Position numbers and translations under genes: made by a program. The notes under the pieces were generated by a model, which saw only the letters and a program-made list of their open reading frames with translations, did not search any database and was not told where the DNA came from. A stretch of 15,909 bases of DNA from JAOUEE01 sp051011595 (GTDB lineage: Bacteria; Actinomycetota; Acidimicrobiia; Acidimicrobiales; SHLQ01). Below are positions 6,532 to 12,862 of this stretch, in pieces (position 1 is the first letter of the stretch; each line of letters opens with the position of its first letter). The DNA lies in NCBI GenBank assembly GCA_051011595.1, contig JBPCTQ010000218.1:1-15909 (forward strand), written 5' to 3'.

Positions 6532-7224
6532 ATGGTCGTGACCACGGCTTCCCCTCCCGAGGAGCATCCGATCCGTGTGTTTCTCGTGGACGACCACCCG
6601 ATGGTCCGCGTCGGGCTCAGGGAAGCACTCACCGACAACGGCATCGTGGTGGTCGGTGAGGCCGGGTCGGTGTCCGAGGCCCTCAGTCGCATCCTGCCTC
6701 TCAAACCCGACATCGTGTTGATGGACATCGACCTGCCCGACGGCAACGGGATCGACGTGTGCGAGGAGCTCGCCCCGCAGGATCGTTCGATCAAGTACAT
6801 CGTGCTCAGCGCCTACACCACCGACGAGTCCGCCGTGGTGGCCATTCACGCGGGAGCGGTCGGCTGCTTGCTCAAGGACGTCTCCAGCACCGGTCTGGTG
6901 GCGTCCCTGAGAGCGGTGGCGAGTGGAGGCGCACTCTTCGGCCCCTCGGTCGCAGCCGCTCTTCTCGGTCGCGTCTGCGACAGTGTCGAACCACTCGATC
7001 CCCGTCTGGTCGATCTCACCGAGCGCGAGCTCGAGGTGCTCCGCCTATTGGGGAAGGGGCGGTCGAATCGCGAGATCGCCAGAACGTTGTTCCTGGCCGA
7101 GAAGACGGTGCGGAACTACGTGTCCAACCTGCTCCAGAAGCTGGGTCTTCATCAGCGGACCGAGGCAGCCCTTCTGGCTGCCAGCCTCGAGCACAAGCGG
7201 GGTCTGCCCACCCAACCGCAGTGA
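6532..7224 (+). CDS. NarL/FixJ-type response regulator, DosR (DevR)-like
   Basis: This 230-residue regulator has an N-terminal receiver with a complete active site: D20-D21, phospho-acceptor D65 (LMDIDLPD), S93 (VLSAYT) and K115 (LLKD). A C-terminal LuxR-type helix-turn-helix (about 160-215) contains LTERELEVLRLLGKGRSNRE and a recognition region with FLAEKTVRNYVSNLLQKLG. The latter closely resembles mycobacterial DosR/DevR. It acts as a phosphorylation-controlled DNA-binding transcription factor. The ATG at 6532 follows the stop of kinase-like A by one base, so the two are translationally coupled and very likely functional partners. It could bind the TGAC-N6-GTCA repeats upstream of gene A; that is inference. 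The target genes and the signal (hypoxia or NO in DosR) are not readable here. Confidence 0.93.
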   Translation: MVVTTASPPEEHPIRVFLVDDHPMVRVGLREALTDNGIVVVGEAGSVSEALSRILPLKPDIVLMDIDLPDGNGIDVCEELAPQDRSIKYIVLSAYTTDESAVVAIHAGAVGCLLKDVSSTGLVASLRAVASGGALFGPSVAAALLGRVCDSVEPLDPRLVDLTERELEVLRLLGKGRSNREIARTLFLAEKTVRNYVSNLLQKLGLHQRTEAALLAASLEHKRGLPTQPQ

Positions 7225-7235
7225 GCTCGCCCGTT

Positions 7236-7268
7236 CACGGAACGAGCCGTGTTCGGGGCTGAGGCCCC
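7236..7268. terminator. Candidate terminator between convergent signalling genes
   Basis: The 44-base gap between the regulator stop and the stop of kinase-like B holds two small hairpins: CACGG (7236-7240) with CCGTG (7247-7251), and GGGGC (7255-7259) with GCCCC (7264-7268). The second overlaps a CTGAGG-CC-CCTCAG palindrome that runs into the stop codon of B. No T-tract follows on either strand, so function is uncertain. Confidence 0.35.
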
Positions 7269-8261
7269 TCAGACCAGGTGACCGACCCGACCGCCGGTGG
7301 GGACAGTCCACCGCACCCTGATCAGGCCCTGATTCCATGTCCACCCCATGAGGCCACCCAGTCGGGTGGCAGCGTGCGACAGCCGACCGAGGTCGAGACC
7401 GGCGTTCACGCTGACATTGGGCCAGTCGGTGTACAACCGCACCTGGAGCTCTACCCGGTGGTCGTTGGCTTCCAATTTGAGCGAGATGTCGGTGTTGCTC
7501 GAGGCGCACAGCGTCAGCAAGGTCACGACGGCATCGAGCAGGTGGAGTCGAACATGATCGGCCACGTCGGCCAGATCACCGATCGTCTCGAGCGAGACCC
7601 GCTGGCCGCTTCCTCGATGGTGCTCACACACCTGTGTCACGTCGTCGAGCAGTGTGGCTCCGGTGCCCGACAGGTGGCGGATCGTGCCGCGGAGGTGGGC
7701 GATGATCTCGGCCAACTCCCGCTCCACGCCGATCGCGCCCGGGCTCGACGGGTCGAGCTGGAGCCGGCACACGAACAGGCGCTGAATGGTCTCGTCGTGT
7801 AGATCACGAGCCAGCGCCAGGCGTTGTTCGAGCGCGGTTCGTTCCTCATGGGCAACCTGCAGCGATCGTTCGAACAGCCACCGGCCGTACGAGCCGAGCA
7901 CGGTCCAGAGCACGTGGTCGGTGAAGAGCACGTCTCTGGTGACGTAGTCCTGGGCGCCCACAGTGATGAGCTGGAGCCGCAACTGCTCGTCGTCGTCGCT
8001 GCCCATGACCACCACGGCGGAGGACGACGTCAGCGTCTCGACGAGGGCGAGGCTGTCCTGAGCACCCCGCGGCAGGGCGTCGGTGTCGAGAAGAACCAGC
8101 TGGGGATGGTGCTCAGCCACCAGATCGACGATTCCATCGACGGAGTGTTTCCGGATGACCTGGGTGTCGTCGTCGGTGAGGTGGGACTCGATGTCGGCGT
8201 CGTCTGGTCCGACCGGCGACACCAACACGATGGTGAAGTCACGAGTGTGCGTGTTCGTCAT
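7269..8261 (-). CDS. Kinase-like protein B: receiver + HisKA_3 with phospho-acceptor His, degenerate ATPase
   Basis: This 330-residue cytosolic protein has the same order as kinase-like A. Its receiver-like region (about 9-128) lacks the acidic pair, keeps D59 (LVLLDTDALP) and has R109 at the Lys position. A dimerisation/phospho-transfer helix carries ARDLHDETIQRLF (151-163) with H155; this closely matches the DosS-type His box. The C-terminal domain (235-321) can be laid against the ATPase of A from HVR to the final WTVP. However, the N-box Asn is T247, the G1 DxGxG is replaced by LYTDW (276-280) and the second Gly of G2 is lost (AGLD, 287-290). ATP binding is therefore doubtful while His phosphorylation is plausible. 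The ATG at 8261 has a strong Shine-Dalgarno (AAGGAG, 8268-8273). That site lies inside the end of the metalloprotease gene, which B overlaps by 23 bases. Confidence 0.88.
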   Translation of the reverse strand: MTNTHTRDFTIVLVSPVGPDDADIESHLTDDDTQVIRKHSVDGIVDLVAEHHPQLVLLDTDALPRGAQDSLALVETLTSSSAVVVMGSDDDEQLRLQLITVGAQDYVTRDVLFTDHVLWTVLGSYGRWLFERSLQVAHEERTALEQRLALARDLHDETIQRLFVCRLQLDPSSPGAIGVERELAEIIAHLRGTIRHLSGTGATLLDDVTQVCEHHRGSGQRVSLETIGDLADVADHVRLHLLDAVVTLLTLCASSNTDISLKLEANDHRVELQVRLYTDWPNVSVNAGLDLGRLSHAATRLGGLMGWTWNQGLIRVRWTVPTGGRVGHLV

Positions 8262-9156
8262 CAGTCTCTCCTTCGGTTGACGAGTGCGTCATTGTGAGAT
8301 CGGCCGACCGTTCGCACGGCCGTTTCATCTGCTCCCGCTGGGCGGCGGAGAACTGATCGGTGGTCGGCATGTCGTCCATGGGTGAGCCGTCGTGGGTGTG
8401 ATCGAGGCCGAGGACGTGGCCGAGCTCATGGACGAGCATCAGTCGAGCGAAGTCCGGTGTCCGCTCGAGAATCGGCTTGAGGTAGATGGTCTGTCGTCCC
8501 CCGACGTCTCCCGTCCAGCCGAAGGCACTGGTCGGGTTGTCGGCGGGCCAGTACGAGCGGACGTGAACCGTGGAGGGGTGGCCGGCCCGGGTCGGCTCGA
8601 CCGGGATCAGATCGACGGCGACCTGAGCCTCGACGGCGGCGAACGCCGTAGCGGCGATATCGGGGTTGACTCCGTCGAGTGTGTAGGTGATGACGCATCG
8701 AGCGGGTTCCGGAACCGGCTCGGCTGCCGCCGCAGGTGCGACGACGGGTCCCGAGGTGGCGGGCTCCACGACTTGAGCTGCACTGGTGACCGGAACCGCC
8801 GCAACCACCGGTGCGACAGCGGTCGATGTCGTGACCGGCTCGGACTCGGCCACGAGAGCAGGTGTCACAGTTGGGACGGATGTATCGGGCGGCACCGTCG
8901 TGGTTGCCACAGCAGTGGGTCCGTCACTCGCCGGCGGTGTCGGTGTCGTGGCCTCGGTGACGACCGCTTCCTGTCCGAGCGGCTCACCAGAGGGAATGGG
9001 TCGGGCCGGAAGGTCGCGCGGATCGGAACCGTTGTTCAGCACGGCGTCGAGGGCGGCGCCGCCCGACAGAAACACCGCCCACGCCACGCTCCACCCGATC
9101 ACGATTCGTCCGACCCTGCCGGCGGACCTGGTCTGTGCACTCTCGCTGGTCTTCAC
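8239..9156 (-). CDS. Membrane-anchored metzincin/matrixin-like zinc metalloprotease
   Basis: This protein of about 305 residues has one N-terminal transmembrane segment (about 18-37, IVIGWSVAWAVFLSGG), a long Thr/Pro/Val/Ala-rich linker (about 58-150) and a C-terminal zinc-protease domain. The motif HELGHVLGLDH gives zinc ligands H243, H247 and H253 with catalytic E244. SPMDDM (M260) is a good Met-turn. Cysteines 154 and 281 could pair. The domain should face outside the cytoplasm. AGGAGG (9162-9167) lies 5 bases before the GTG at 9156, so I chose that start. A GTG at 9162 is the alternative if the mRNA is leaderless (TATCCC, 6 bases, GTG). The 3' end overlaps kinase-like B by 23 bases, so both are on one transcript. 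A substrate or link to signalling cannot be read directly. A processed envelope protein feeding into the kinase pair is only a guess. Confidence 0.9.
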   Translation of the reverse strand: MKTSESAQTRSAGRVGRIVIGWSVAWAVFLSGGAALDAVLNNGSDPRDLPARPIPSGEPLGQEAVVTEATTPTPPASDGPTAVATTTVPPDTSVPTVTPALVAESEPVTTSTAVAPVVAAVPVTSAAQVVEPATSGPVVAPAAAAEPVPEPARCVITYTLDGVNPDIAATAFAAVEAQVAVDLIPVEPTRAGHPSTVHVRSYWPADNPTSAFGWTGDVGGRQTIYLKPILERTPDFARLMLVHELGHVLGLDHTHDGSPMDDMPTTDQFSAAQREQMKRPCERSADLTMTHSSTEGETDDEHAHS

Positions 9157-9168
9157 GACCACCTCCTG

Positions 9169-9196
9169 GGGATACGTCTGCCCAGGGCGTCGTCAA
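9169..9196 (-). promoter_or_regulatory. Candidate promoter for metalloprotease and kinase-like B
   Basis: On the minus strand TTGACG (9191-9196) is followed after 16 bases by TATCCC (9169-9174). The predicted transcription start is near 9162. It would fall on the Shine-Dalgarno or on the first GTG, so the exact start mode is ambiguous. Confidence 0.5.
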
Positions 9197-9307
9197 TTGG
9201 GCGGGTGCGAACGCAGAGGCGCGGACCACGAGGGGCCCGGGCGCCGGACCCGATCCCCCGGGCCCGATGTCCCACATGGATGGGCCATTCGACCCATTGC
9301 CGGTTTG

Positions 9308-9339
9308 TTGACCCGGCGGCTCAGTACGCGTCGTATCAT
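9308..9339 (+). promoter_or_regulatory. Candidate leaderless promoter for the VanZ-like gene
   Basis: TATCAT (9334-9339) fits TAnnnT and is followed by exactly 6 bases and the ATG at 9346. TTGACC (9308-9313) is a good -35 match, but the 20-base spacing is longer than usual. The rest of the 189-base divergent gap (9157-9345) is GC-rich, with GGGCCCGGGCGCC-type runs and no gene that I can see. Confidence 0.5.
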
Positions 9340-9345
9340 GTGGTG

Positions 9346-9795
9346 ATGTTTCAGGTCGGCGATCGACGGTGGTTGGGCCTCGCGTTTGCCGGCTGTCTGA
9401 CGTGCACACTGCCTCTGGTGGTGACGCCCCGAATCGGCGTGCGGGGCGGATTCGACTTCGATCGCGTCGAAGATCTGGCCCATGCCGGCGCCGGCGCCCT
9501 GGTCGTGGTGACACTCGCCTTGTTGTTGCCCCAGCCGGCCACCCGACGCTCCCTCGGGTTGGCTTCGATGTTGACCATCGCCGCGGCCACGATCGCCGAG
9601 GTGGTGCAGTTGGCCGCGCCGGGCCGCAGCCCTGCTTCGGCCGACCTCGCCTACGACCTGGCGGGTGTGCTGATCGGGGTGGTGACCATCGTGGTGGCGC
9701 GGGCTCGCGTGCCCTGGCGATCGCTGCGTCGTTCGGTGGCCCTCCTACTGACCATCGTCGGCGTGGGGACACTCGTGTTGGTGCATCCGGTGTAG
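9346..9795 (+). CDS. VanZ-like family membrane protein
   Basis: This 149-residue integral membrane protein has about four hydrophobic segments: LGLAFAGCLTCTLPLVV near the N-terminus, the GAGALVVVTLALLL region, the SMLTIAAATIAEVVQL region, and LLLTIVGVGTLVLV at the C-terminus. The VanZ signature is visible as AEVVQLAAPGRSPASADLAYDLAGVLIG (a conserved E, Q, PGR, S and D, then a Gly-rich helix) with an earlier FDRVEDLAH. VanZ-like proteins include VanZ, linked to teicoplanin resistance, and many of unknown role; resistance should not be assumed. The ATG at 9346 was chosen for the -10 box 6 bases upstream. The frame is open far upstream, but that stretch is antisense to the metalloprotease. It lies 32 bases before the phosphoribosyltransferase, which seems to have its own promoter. 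Confidence 0.85.
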   Translation: MFQVGDRRWLGLAFAGCLTCTLPLVVTPRIGVRGGFDFDRVEDLAHAGAGALVVVTLALLLPQPATRRSLGLASMLTIAAATIAEVVQLAAPGRSPASADLAYDLAGVLIGVVTIVVARARVPWRSLRRSVALLLTIVGVGTLVLVHPV

Positions 9796-9815
9796 AACTG
9801 GGCCGCCCGGCCCGT

Positions 9816-9821
9816 TAGTGT
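9816..9821 (+). promoter_or_regulatory. Candidate -10 box for the phosphoribosyltransferase (leaderless)
   Basis: TAGTGT fits TAnnnT and is followed by exactly 6 bases and the ATG at 9828, with no Shine-Dalgarno. Just upstream is GGGCCGCCCGGCCC (9800-9813), a perfect GC inverted repeat that could end VanZ transcripts or simply reflect base composition. Confidence 0.5.
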
Positions 9822-9827
9822 CCGCGA

Positions 9828-10349
9828 ATGGCTGAAGCAGCACCCGATCAGGCCCGCGAGATCCTCGACTGGGCCACCTACGGAACCGCCGTACGCGACC
9901 TCGCTCGTATGGTGGCCGACGACGACTATCGGCCCGACATGATCCTGGCCATCGCCCGGGGTGGGCTGTTCGTGGCCGGGTCGCTGGGTTACGCCCTGGC
10001 CGTGAAGAACCTCTACGTCATGAACGTCGAGTACTACACCGGGGTCGACGAACGGTTGGAGATGCCGGTGATGTTGCCGCCGTACCTCGACCTGGTCGAC
10101 GTGGAGGACGCCCGTGTGCTGATCGCCGACGATGTCGCCGATACCGGGCACACCCTCAACCTGGTGCGCGATTTCTGCCTCGACCGGGTGTCGGAGGTGC
10201 GGTCGGCGGTGTTGTACGAGAAACCACACTCGCTGGTGAAGTGCGAGTACATCTGGAAGAAGACCGAGGACTGGATCGAGTTCCCCTGGTCCACCGAGCC
10301 GCCGGTGGTCGATCTCGACACCGCCCAGACCAGCGTGGTCGACGCCTGA
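9828..10349 (+). CDS. Phosphoribosyltransferase (type I, xanthine/hypoxanthine-like)
   Basis: This 173-residue cytoplasmic enzyme joins a base to PRPP. It has the type I PRPP loop VLIADDVADTGHT (97-109), with the two acidic residues that bind ribose and pyrophosphate. An upstream ILAIARGGLFVAG segment (39-51) is the usual pyrophosphate-binding turn. The C-terminal YIWKKTEDWIEFPW (141-154) is typical of the compact purine phosphoribosyltransferases grouped with archaeal and actinobacterial hypoxanthine/xanthine enzymes. Base specificity cannot be fixed from sequence alone. Purine salvage is likely, and a regulatory member is possible. The ATG at 9828 is supported by TAGTGT 6 bases upstream. 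It converges on the DUF1015 gene, with both stop codons adjacent at 10349/10350, so there is no room for a terminator between them. Confidence 0.9.
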   Translation: MAEAAPDQAREILDWATYGTAVRDLARMVADDDYRPDMILAIARGGLFVAGSLGYALAVKNLYVMNVEYYTGVDERLEMPVMLPPYLDLVDVEDARVLIADDVADTGHTLNLVRDFCLDRVSEVRSAVLYEKPHSLVKCEYIWKKTEDWIEFPWSTEPPVVDLDTAQTSVVDA

Positions 10350-11537
10350 TCAGAGCTCGCGCAGGAAGATCCCCGACCTGACCTTCGGGGTGATGAACGT
10401 CGACTTGGGGGGCAGCACCAAGCCGTCATCGGCCACGGCCATCAGTTCGTCCGCTCTGATCGGTGCGATGGTGAACAGCACACCGCCCTCGTCGTCGGTC
10501 TCCGCCGCAGCCTCGACGGCCGGACGGGTACCGGGCAGGTGTTCGAGGCGATGATCGTGTTGGGGGTCGACGATGCCGAAGACGGGACCCAGGATCTGGG
10601 ACTGCAGCAACACGGGGGCCAGGCCCACGATCGCGTTCTGTCCGACGTCGGGCAGGGTGGCCCGATACCACCGGCCGGCCAGGTAGACCCCCACCTCGGC
10701 GGCAACGGTGGGCCGGAAGGGCTCGTCGACCTCGGTCAGCCGGGCGTGTTCGGCAATGAGATCCAGCGTCTGCTCGGCCGTGAATCGAGGATCGAGGACC
10801 CGCCGGTCGAAACCCACGATGCGCAACGAGTCGGCGGGAAACAGCGCGGCCAGCAACCACGACCCGGCATCGTCGGGACCGAGGCCGTATCGGTCGGCGT
10901 GATCGAGCGCGGCGGCGGCCCGGTGGTGACCGTCGAGCAGATACAGCGGCACCCCGTCGAGTGCGGCCAATGCCTCGGGGTGGGGAAAGGCCCACACTGA
11001 CTGGCGCAGTCCGTCGGGGGCCACGAAGTCGCGCAGCGGCGGATCGTTGTCGGTGACGCTGGCCACCAATTCGTCGAGCGCGGGAAACGACGGGTGGGCC
11101 ACCGCGATGGGGCTGGATTGAGCGCCGACCACGTGTAGATGGTCGGCCAGGATGCGGGCCCGGCCGGGAAAGACCTGCTCGTGGGGCCGCAACCGTCGGT
11201 GGCGGATGGCGTCCACCGACAACTCGGCCACGATTGCGGTCTGTTGGTGACCCTCGACCTCGAGTCGGTACAACAGCAGTCGGGGCTCCTGCACCGATCC
11301 GAACGCTCCCAACGATCGGAGTCGGTCGAGAGCCACCCGGCTCCGGGCCAGCACGGCCTCGGCCGACAGTGTGGGTTCGTCTTCCTGGGACTGGGTGACG
11401 GCGAGGTACGAATCGGGATTGTCGGCCAGGAGGTCGCGCCGTCCGCCGGCCGCGAGCGAGTCGTAGGCCGGAGCGGGCACCCGATCGACGAAGTCGGGTT
11501 CGACCAGACGGAGCTGCGCGGGGCGGAGGTCGCGCAT
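10350..11537 (-). CDS. DUF1015 family protein, coupled to a phosphoglycerate-dehydrogenase-like gene
   Basis: This 395-residue soluble protein shows the family landmarks: PAPAYD near the N-terminus (21-26), DGHHRAAAAL (202-211) in the middle and the ending LPPKSTFITPKVRSGIFLREL. DUF1015 proteins occur next to serine-pathway dehydrogenase genes in many bacteria. Their reaction is not established as far as I know. The DGHHR element is also seen in ParB/sulfiredoxin-fold serine kinases, so a serine- or phosphoserine-linked role is a reasonable inference. The ATG at 11537 comes one base after the stop of the upstream dehydrogenase gene (TGACATG), which shows translational coupling. The frame stays open upstream to about 12038, but that is antisense-free overlap with the dehydrogenase in another frame and is rejected. 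Confidence 0.88.
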   Translation of the reverse strand: MRDLRPAQLRLVEPDFVDRVPAPAYDSLAAGGRRDLLADNPDSYLAVTQSQEDEPTLSAEAVLARSRVALDRLRSLGAFGSVQEPRLLLYRLEVEGHQQTAIVAELSVDAIRHRRLRPHEQVFPGRARILADHLHVVGAQSSPIAVAHPSFPALDELVASVTDNDPPLRDFVAPDGLRQSVWAFPHPEALAALDGVPLYLLDGHHRAAAALDHADRYGLGPDDAGSWLLAALFPADSLRIVGFDRRVLDPRFTAEQTLDLIAEHARLTEVDEPFRPTVAAEVGVYLAGRWYRATLPDVGQNAIVGLAPVLLQSQILGPVFGIVDPQHDHRLEHLPGTRPAVEAAAETDDEGGVLFTIAPIRADELMAVADDGLVLPPKSTFITPKVRSGIFLREL

Positions 11538-11538
11538 G

Positions 11539-12744
11539 TCAGCTCCCGTGCCGGCGGATGGTGGCGGAGAACACCTCGTCGATGTTGCCCAGATCGGTGG
11601 CCAGGCCCGGCTGGGGCAGCCCGTCGATGCGAATGGTGGCCACGGCCGCGTTGCCACCCCGGAAGATCTGATTGCCCATCTGTTGCACGTTGTGGCCGTT
11701 GGCCCGCAGCACACCCAGCACCTGGGCCAGCACTCCCACTCGGTCGAGATGGCGGATGGTGAGGGTGCAGGTCCCCAGCCGATCGGTCTCGAGGTTGACG
11801 CAGTTGATGACGTCTCCGGCCGCGTAGCGTTCGATGACCTCGACGGTGCCATCGGCGATGGCCAGCTGGGCCTGGGTGGTGGACGCACCGATGTGATGGG
11901 TCGACACCACGTTGGGGTGCCGGGCCAGGGTGTTGTCGAAGGCCCCCGCCTGACCGGGCTCGTCAGCGAACACGTCGAGCCCGGCCCGAAGTCCACGGTC
12001 GAGGGCAGCCAGCAGCGCGGCCTCGTCGACCACATCACCTCGGGAGGTGTTGAGCAGGATGCCCTCGTCGCCCAGGAGCTTCAGGAAGTGCTCGTCGACC
12101 AGGCCGGCCGTGGACGGATTGCCGGGCACGTGCACGGTGGCAATGTCGGCCTCGGCCACCAACTCGTCGAGGGTGTCGACCAGGCGTATGCCGGTCGACC
12201 GGATCCGGGCCTCGATCTGGTCGGATCGGTCGGTCTTGCGGAGGGCGGTGACCACCATGCCGAAGGCCTTGGCCCGCTCGGCGACAGCCAGGCCGATGTC
12301 GCCCAACCCCAGTACCGCCATGGTTTTGCCATGCAGCCCGTCGGCCTTGCTGTAGCGGGACTTGTCCCATTGTCCGTCGCGGGCGTCGGCGGTGGCGTCG
12401 GCAATGTGGCGGTCGACGGCGATGAGCAGACCCATGGTGAGCTCGGCCACCGCGATGGCGTTGCGCCCGGGCACGTTGCAGACGAAGACACCCAGATCCG
12501 ACGCCGCGGCGCAGTCGATGGTGTTGGTGCCGGCGCCGGCTCGCACGATCAGCTCGAGCGAGTCGGCGGCTTCGAGGGTGGCGGCCTGCACCTTGGTACT
12601 GCGCACCACCAGCACGTCGAAGCCCGCGATGGCACCAGGGAGCTCGGCGGCATCCAGCGTGGGGCGCAGCTCACAGCGATGGCCGGCGGCGGTGAGTAGG
12701 TCGACGCCTTCGGGTTCGAAGTCATCGGCGAAGAGAATGTGCAT
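11539..12744 (-). CDS. serA: D-3-phosphoglycerate dehydrogenase-like enzyme with ACT domain
   Basis: This 401-residue D-2-hydroxyacid dehydrogenase likely catalyses the first step of serine synthesis, oxidation of 3-phosphoglycerate to 3-phosphohydroxypyruvate. Landmarks are RSTKV (48-52), RAGAGTNTID (68-77), the dinucleotide turn GLGDIG (146-151), and catalytic R235 (NTSRGDVVD), E262 (FADEP) and H284 (HHIGAST). A C-terminal ACT domain (about 326-398) suggests allosteric control, in this family usually by serine. At about 400 residues it is the short form without the extra domain of the mycobacterial enzyme. After the second Rossmann strand it reads VVTALRKTD, with no Asp at the NAD-selecting position, which may mean NADP use. 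The ATG at 12744 has AGGAAGGA (12750-12757) upstream. The DUF1015 gene follows after one base. Confidence 0.9.
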   Translation of the reverse strand: MHILFADDFEPEGVDLLTAAGHRCELRPTLDAAELPGAIAGFDVLVVRSTKVQAATLEAADSLELIVRAGAGTNTIDCAAASDLGVFVCNVPGRNAIAVAELTMGLLIAVDRHIADATADARDGQWDKSRYSKADGLHGKTMAVLGLGDIGLAVAERAKAFGMVVTALRKTDRSDQIEARIRSTGIRLVDTLDELVAEADIATVHVPGNPSTAGLVDEHFLKLLGDEGILLNTSRGDVVDEAALLAALDRGLRAGLDVFADEPGQAGAFDNTLARHPNVVSTHHIGASTTQAQLAIADGTVEVIERYAAGDVINCVNLETDRLGTCTLTIRHLDRVGVLAQVLGVLRANGHNVQQMGNQIFRGGNAAVATIRIDGLPQPGLATDLGNIDEVFSATIRRHGS

Positions 12745-12814
12745 GCCTGTCCTTCCTCGAAGCCCGAGGCCGGCGGGTGCGGGCCCAGGGGTCGGTTCCA
12801 GAGAATTTTGACAA

Positions 12815-12844
12815 ATTGTACAACCCGCCCGGCCGTGCCGTCGA
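12815..12844 (-). promoter_or_regulatory. Candidate promoter for the serA-DUF1015 operon
   Basis: On the minus strand TCGACG (12839-12844), 18 bases, TACAAT (12815-12820) make a good promoter. The predicted start near 12808 gives a leader of about 64 bases with a Shine-Dalgarno before the ATG at 12744. The -10 lies in an unusually AT-rich patch (12804-12823) that contains the palindrome TTGTACAA (12816-12823), a possible operator. Confidence 0.55.
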
Positions 12845-12862
12845 TGGGCTGTTGCCGGGGGC

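Noticed and set aside
9200..9300. GC-rich inverted runs in the divergent gap as a regulatory RNA or attachment site
   Set aside because: Short GGGCCC and CCCGGG palindromes are expected at this base composition, and no longer paired structure stands out.
8392..9345. Long upstream open frame joined to the VanZ-like gene
   Set aside because: It is antisense to the metalloprotease, reads as Arg/Gly/Asp-rich nonsense, and the -10 box and ATG at 9346 fit a leaderless start.
11536..12699. Plus-strand open frame of 387 codons opposite the serA-like gene
   Set aside because: The minus-strand protein has complete dehydrogenase and ACT motifs. The plus frame is a GC-rich shadow with no recognisable domain.
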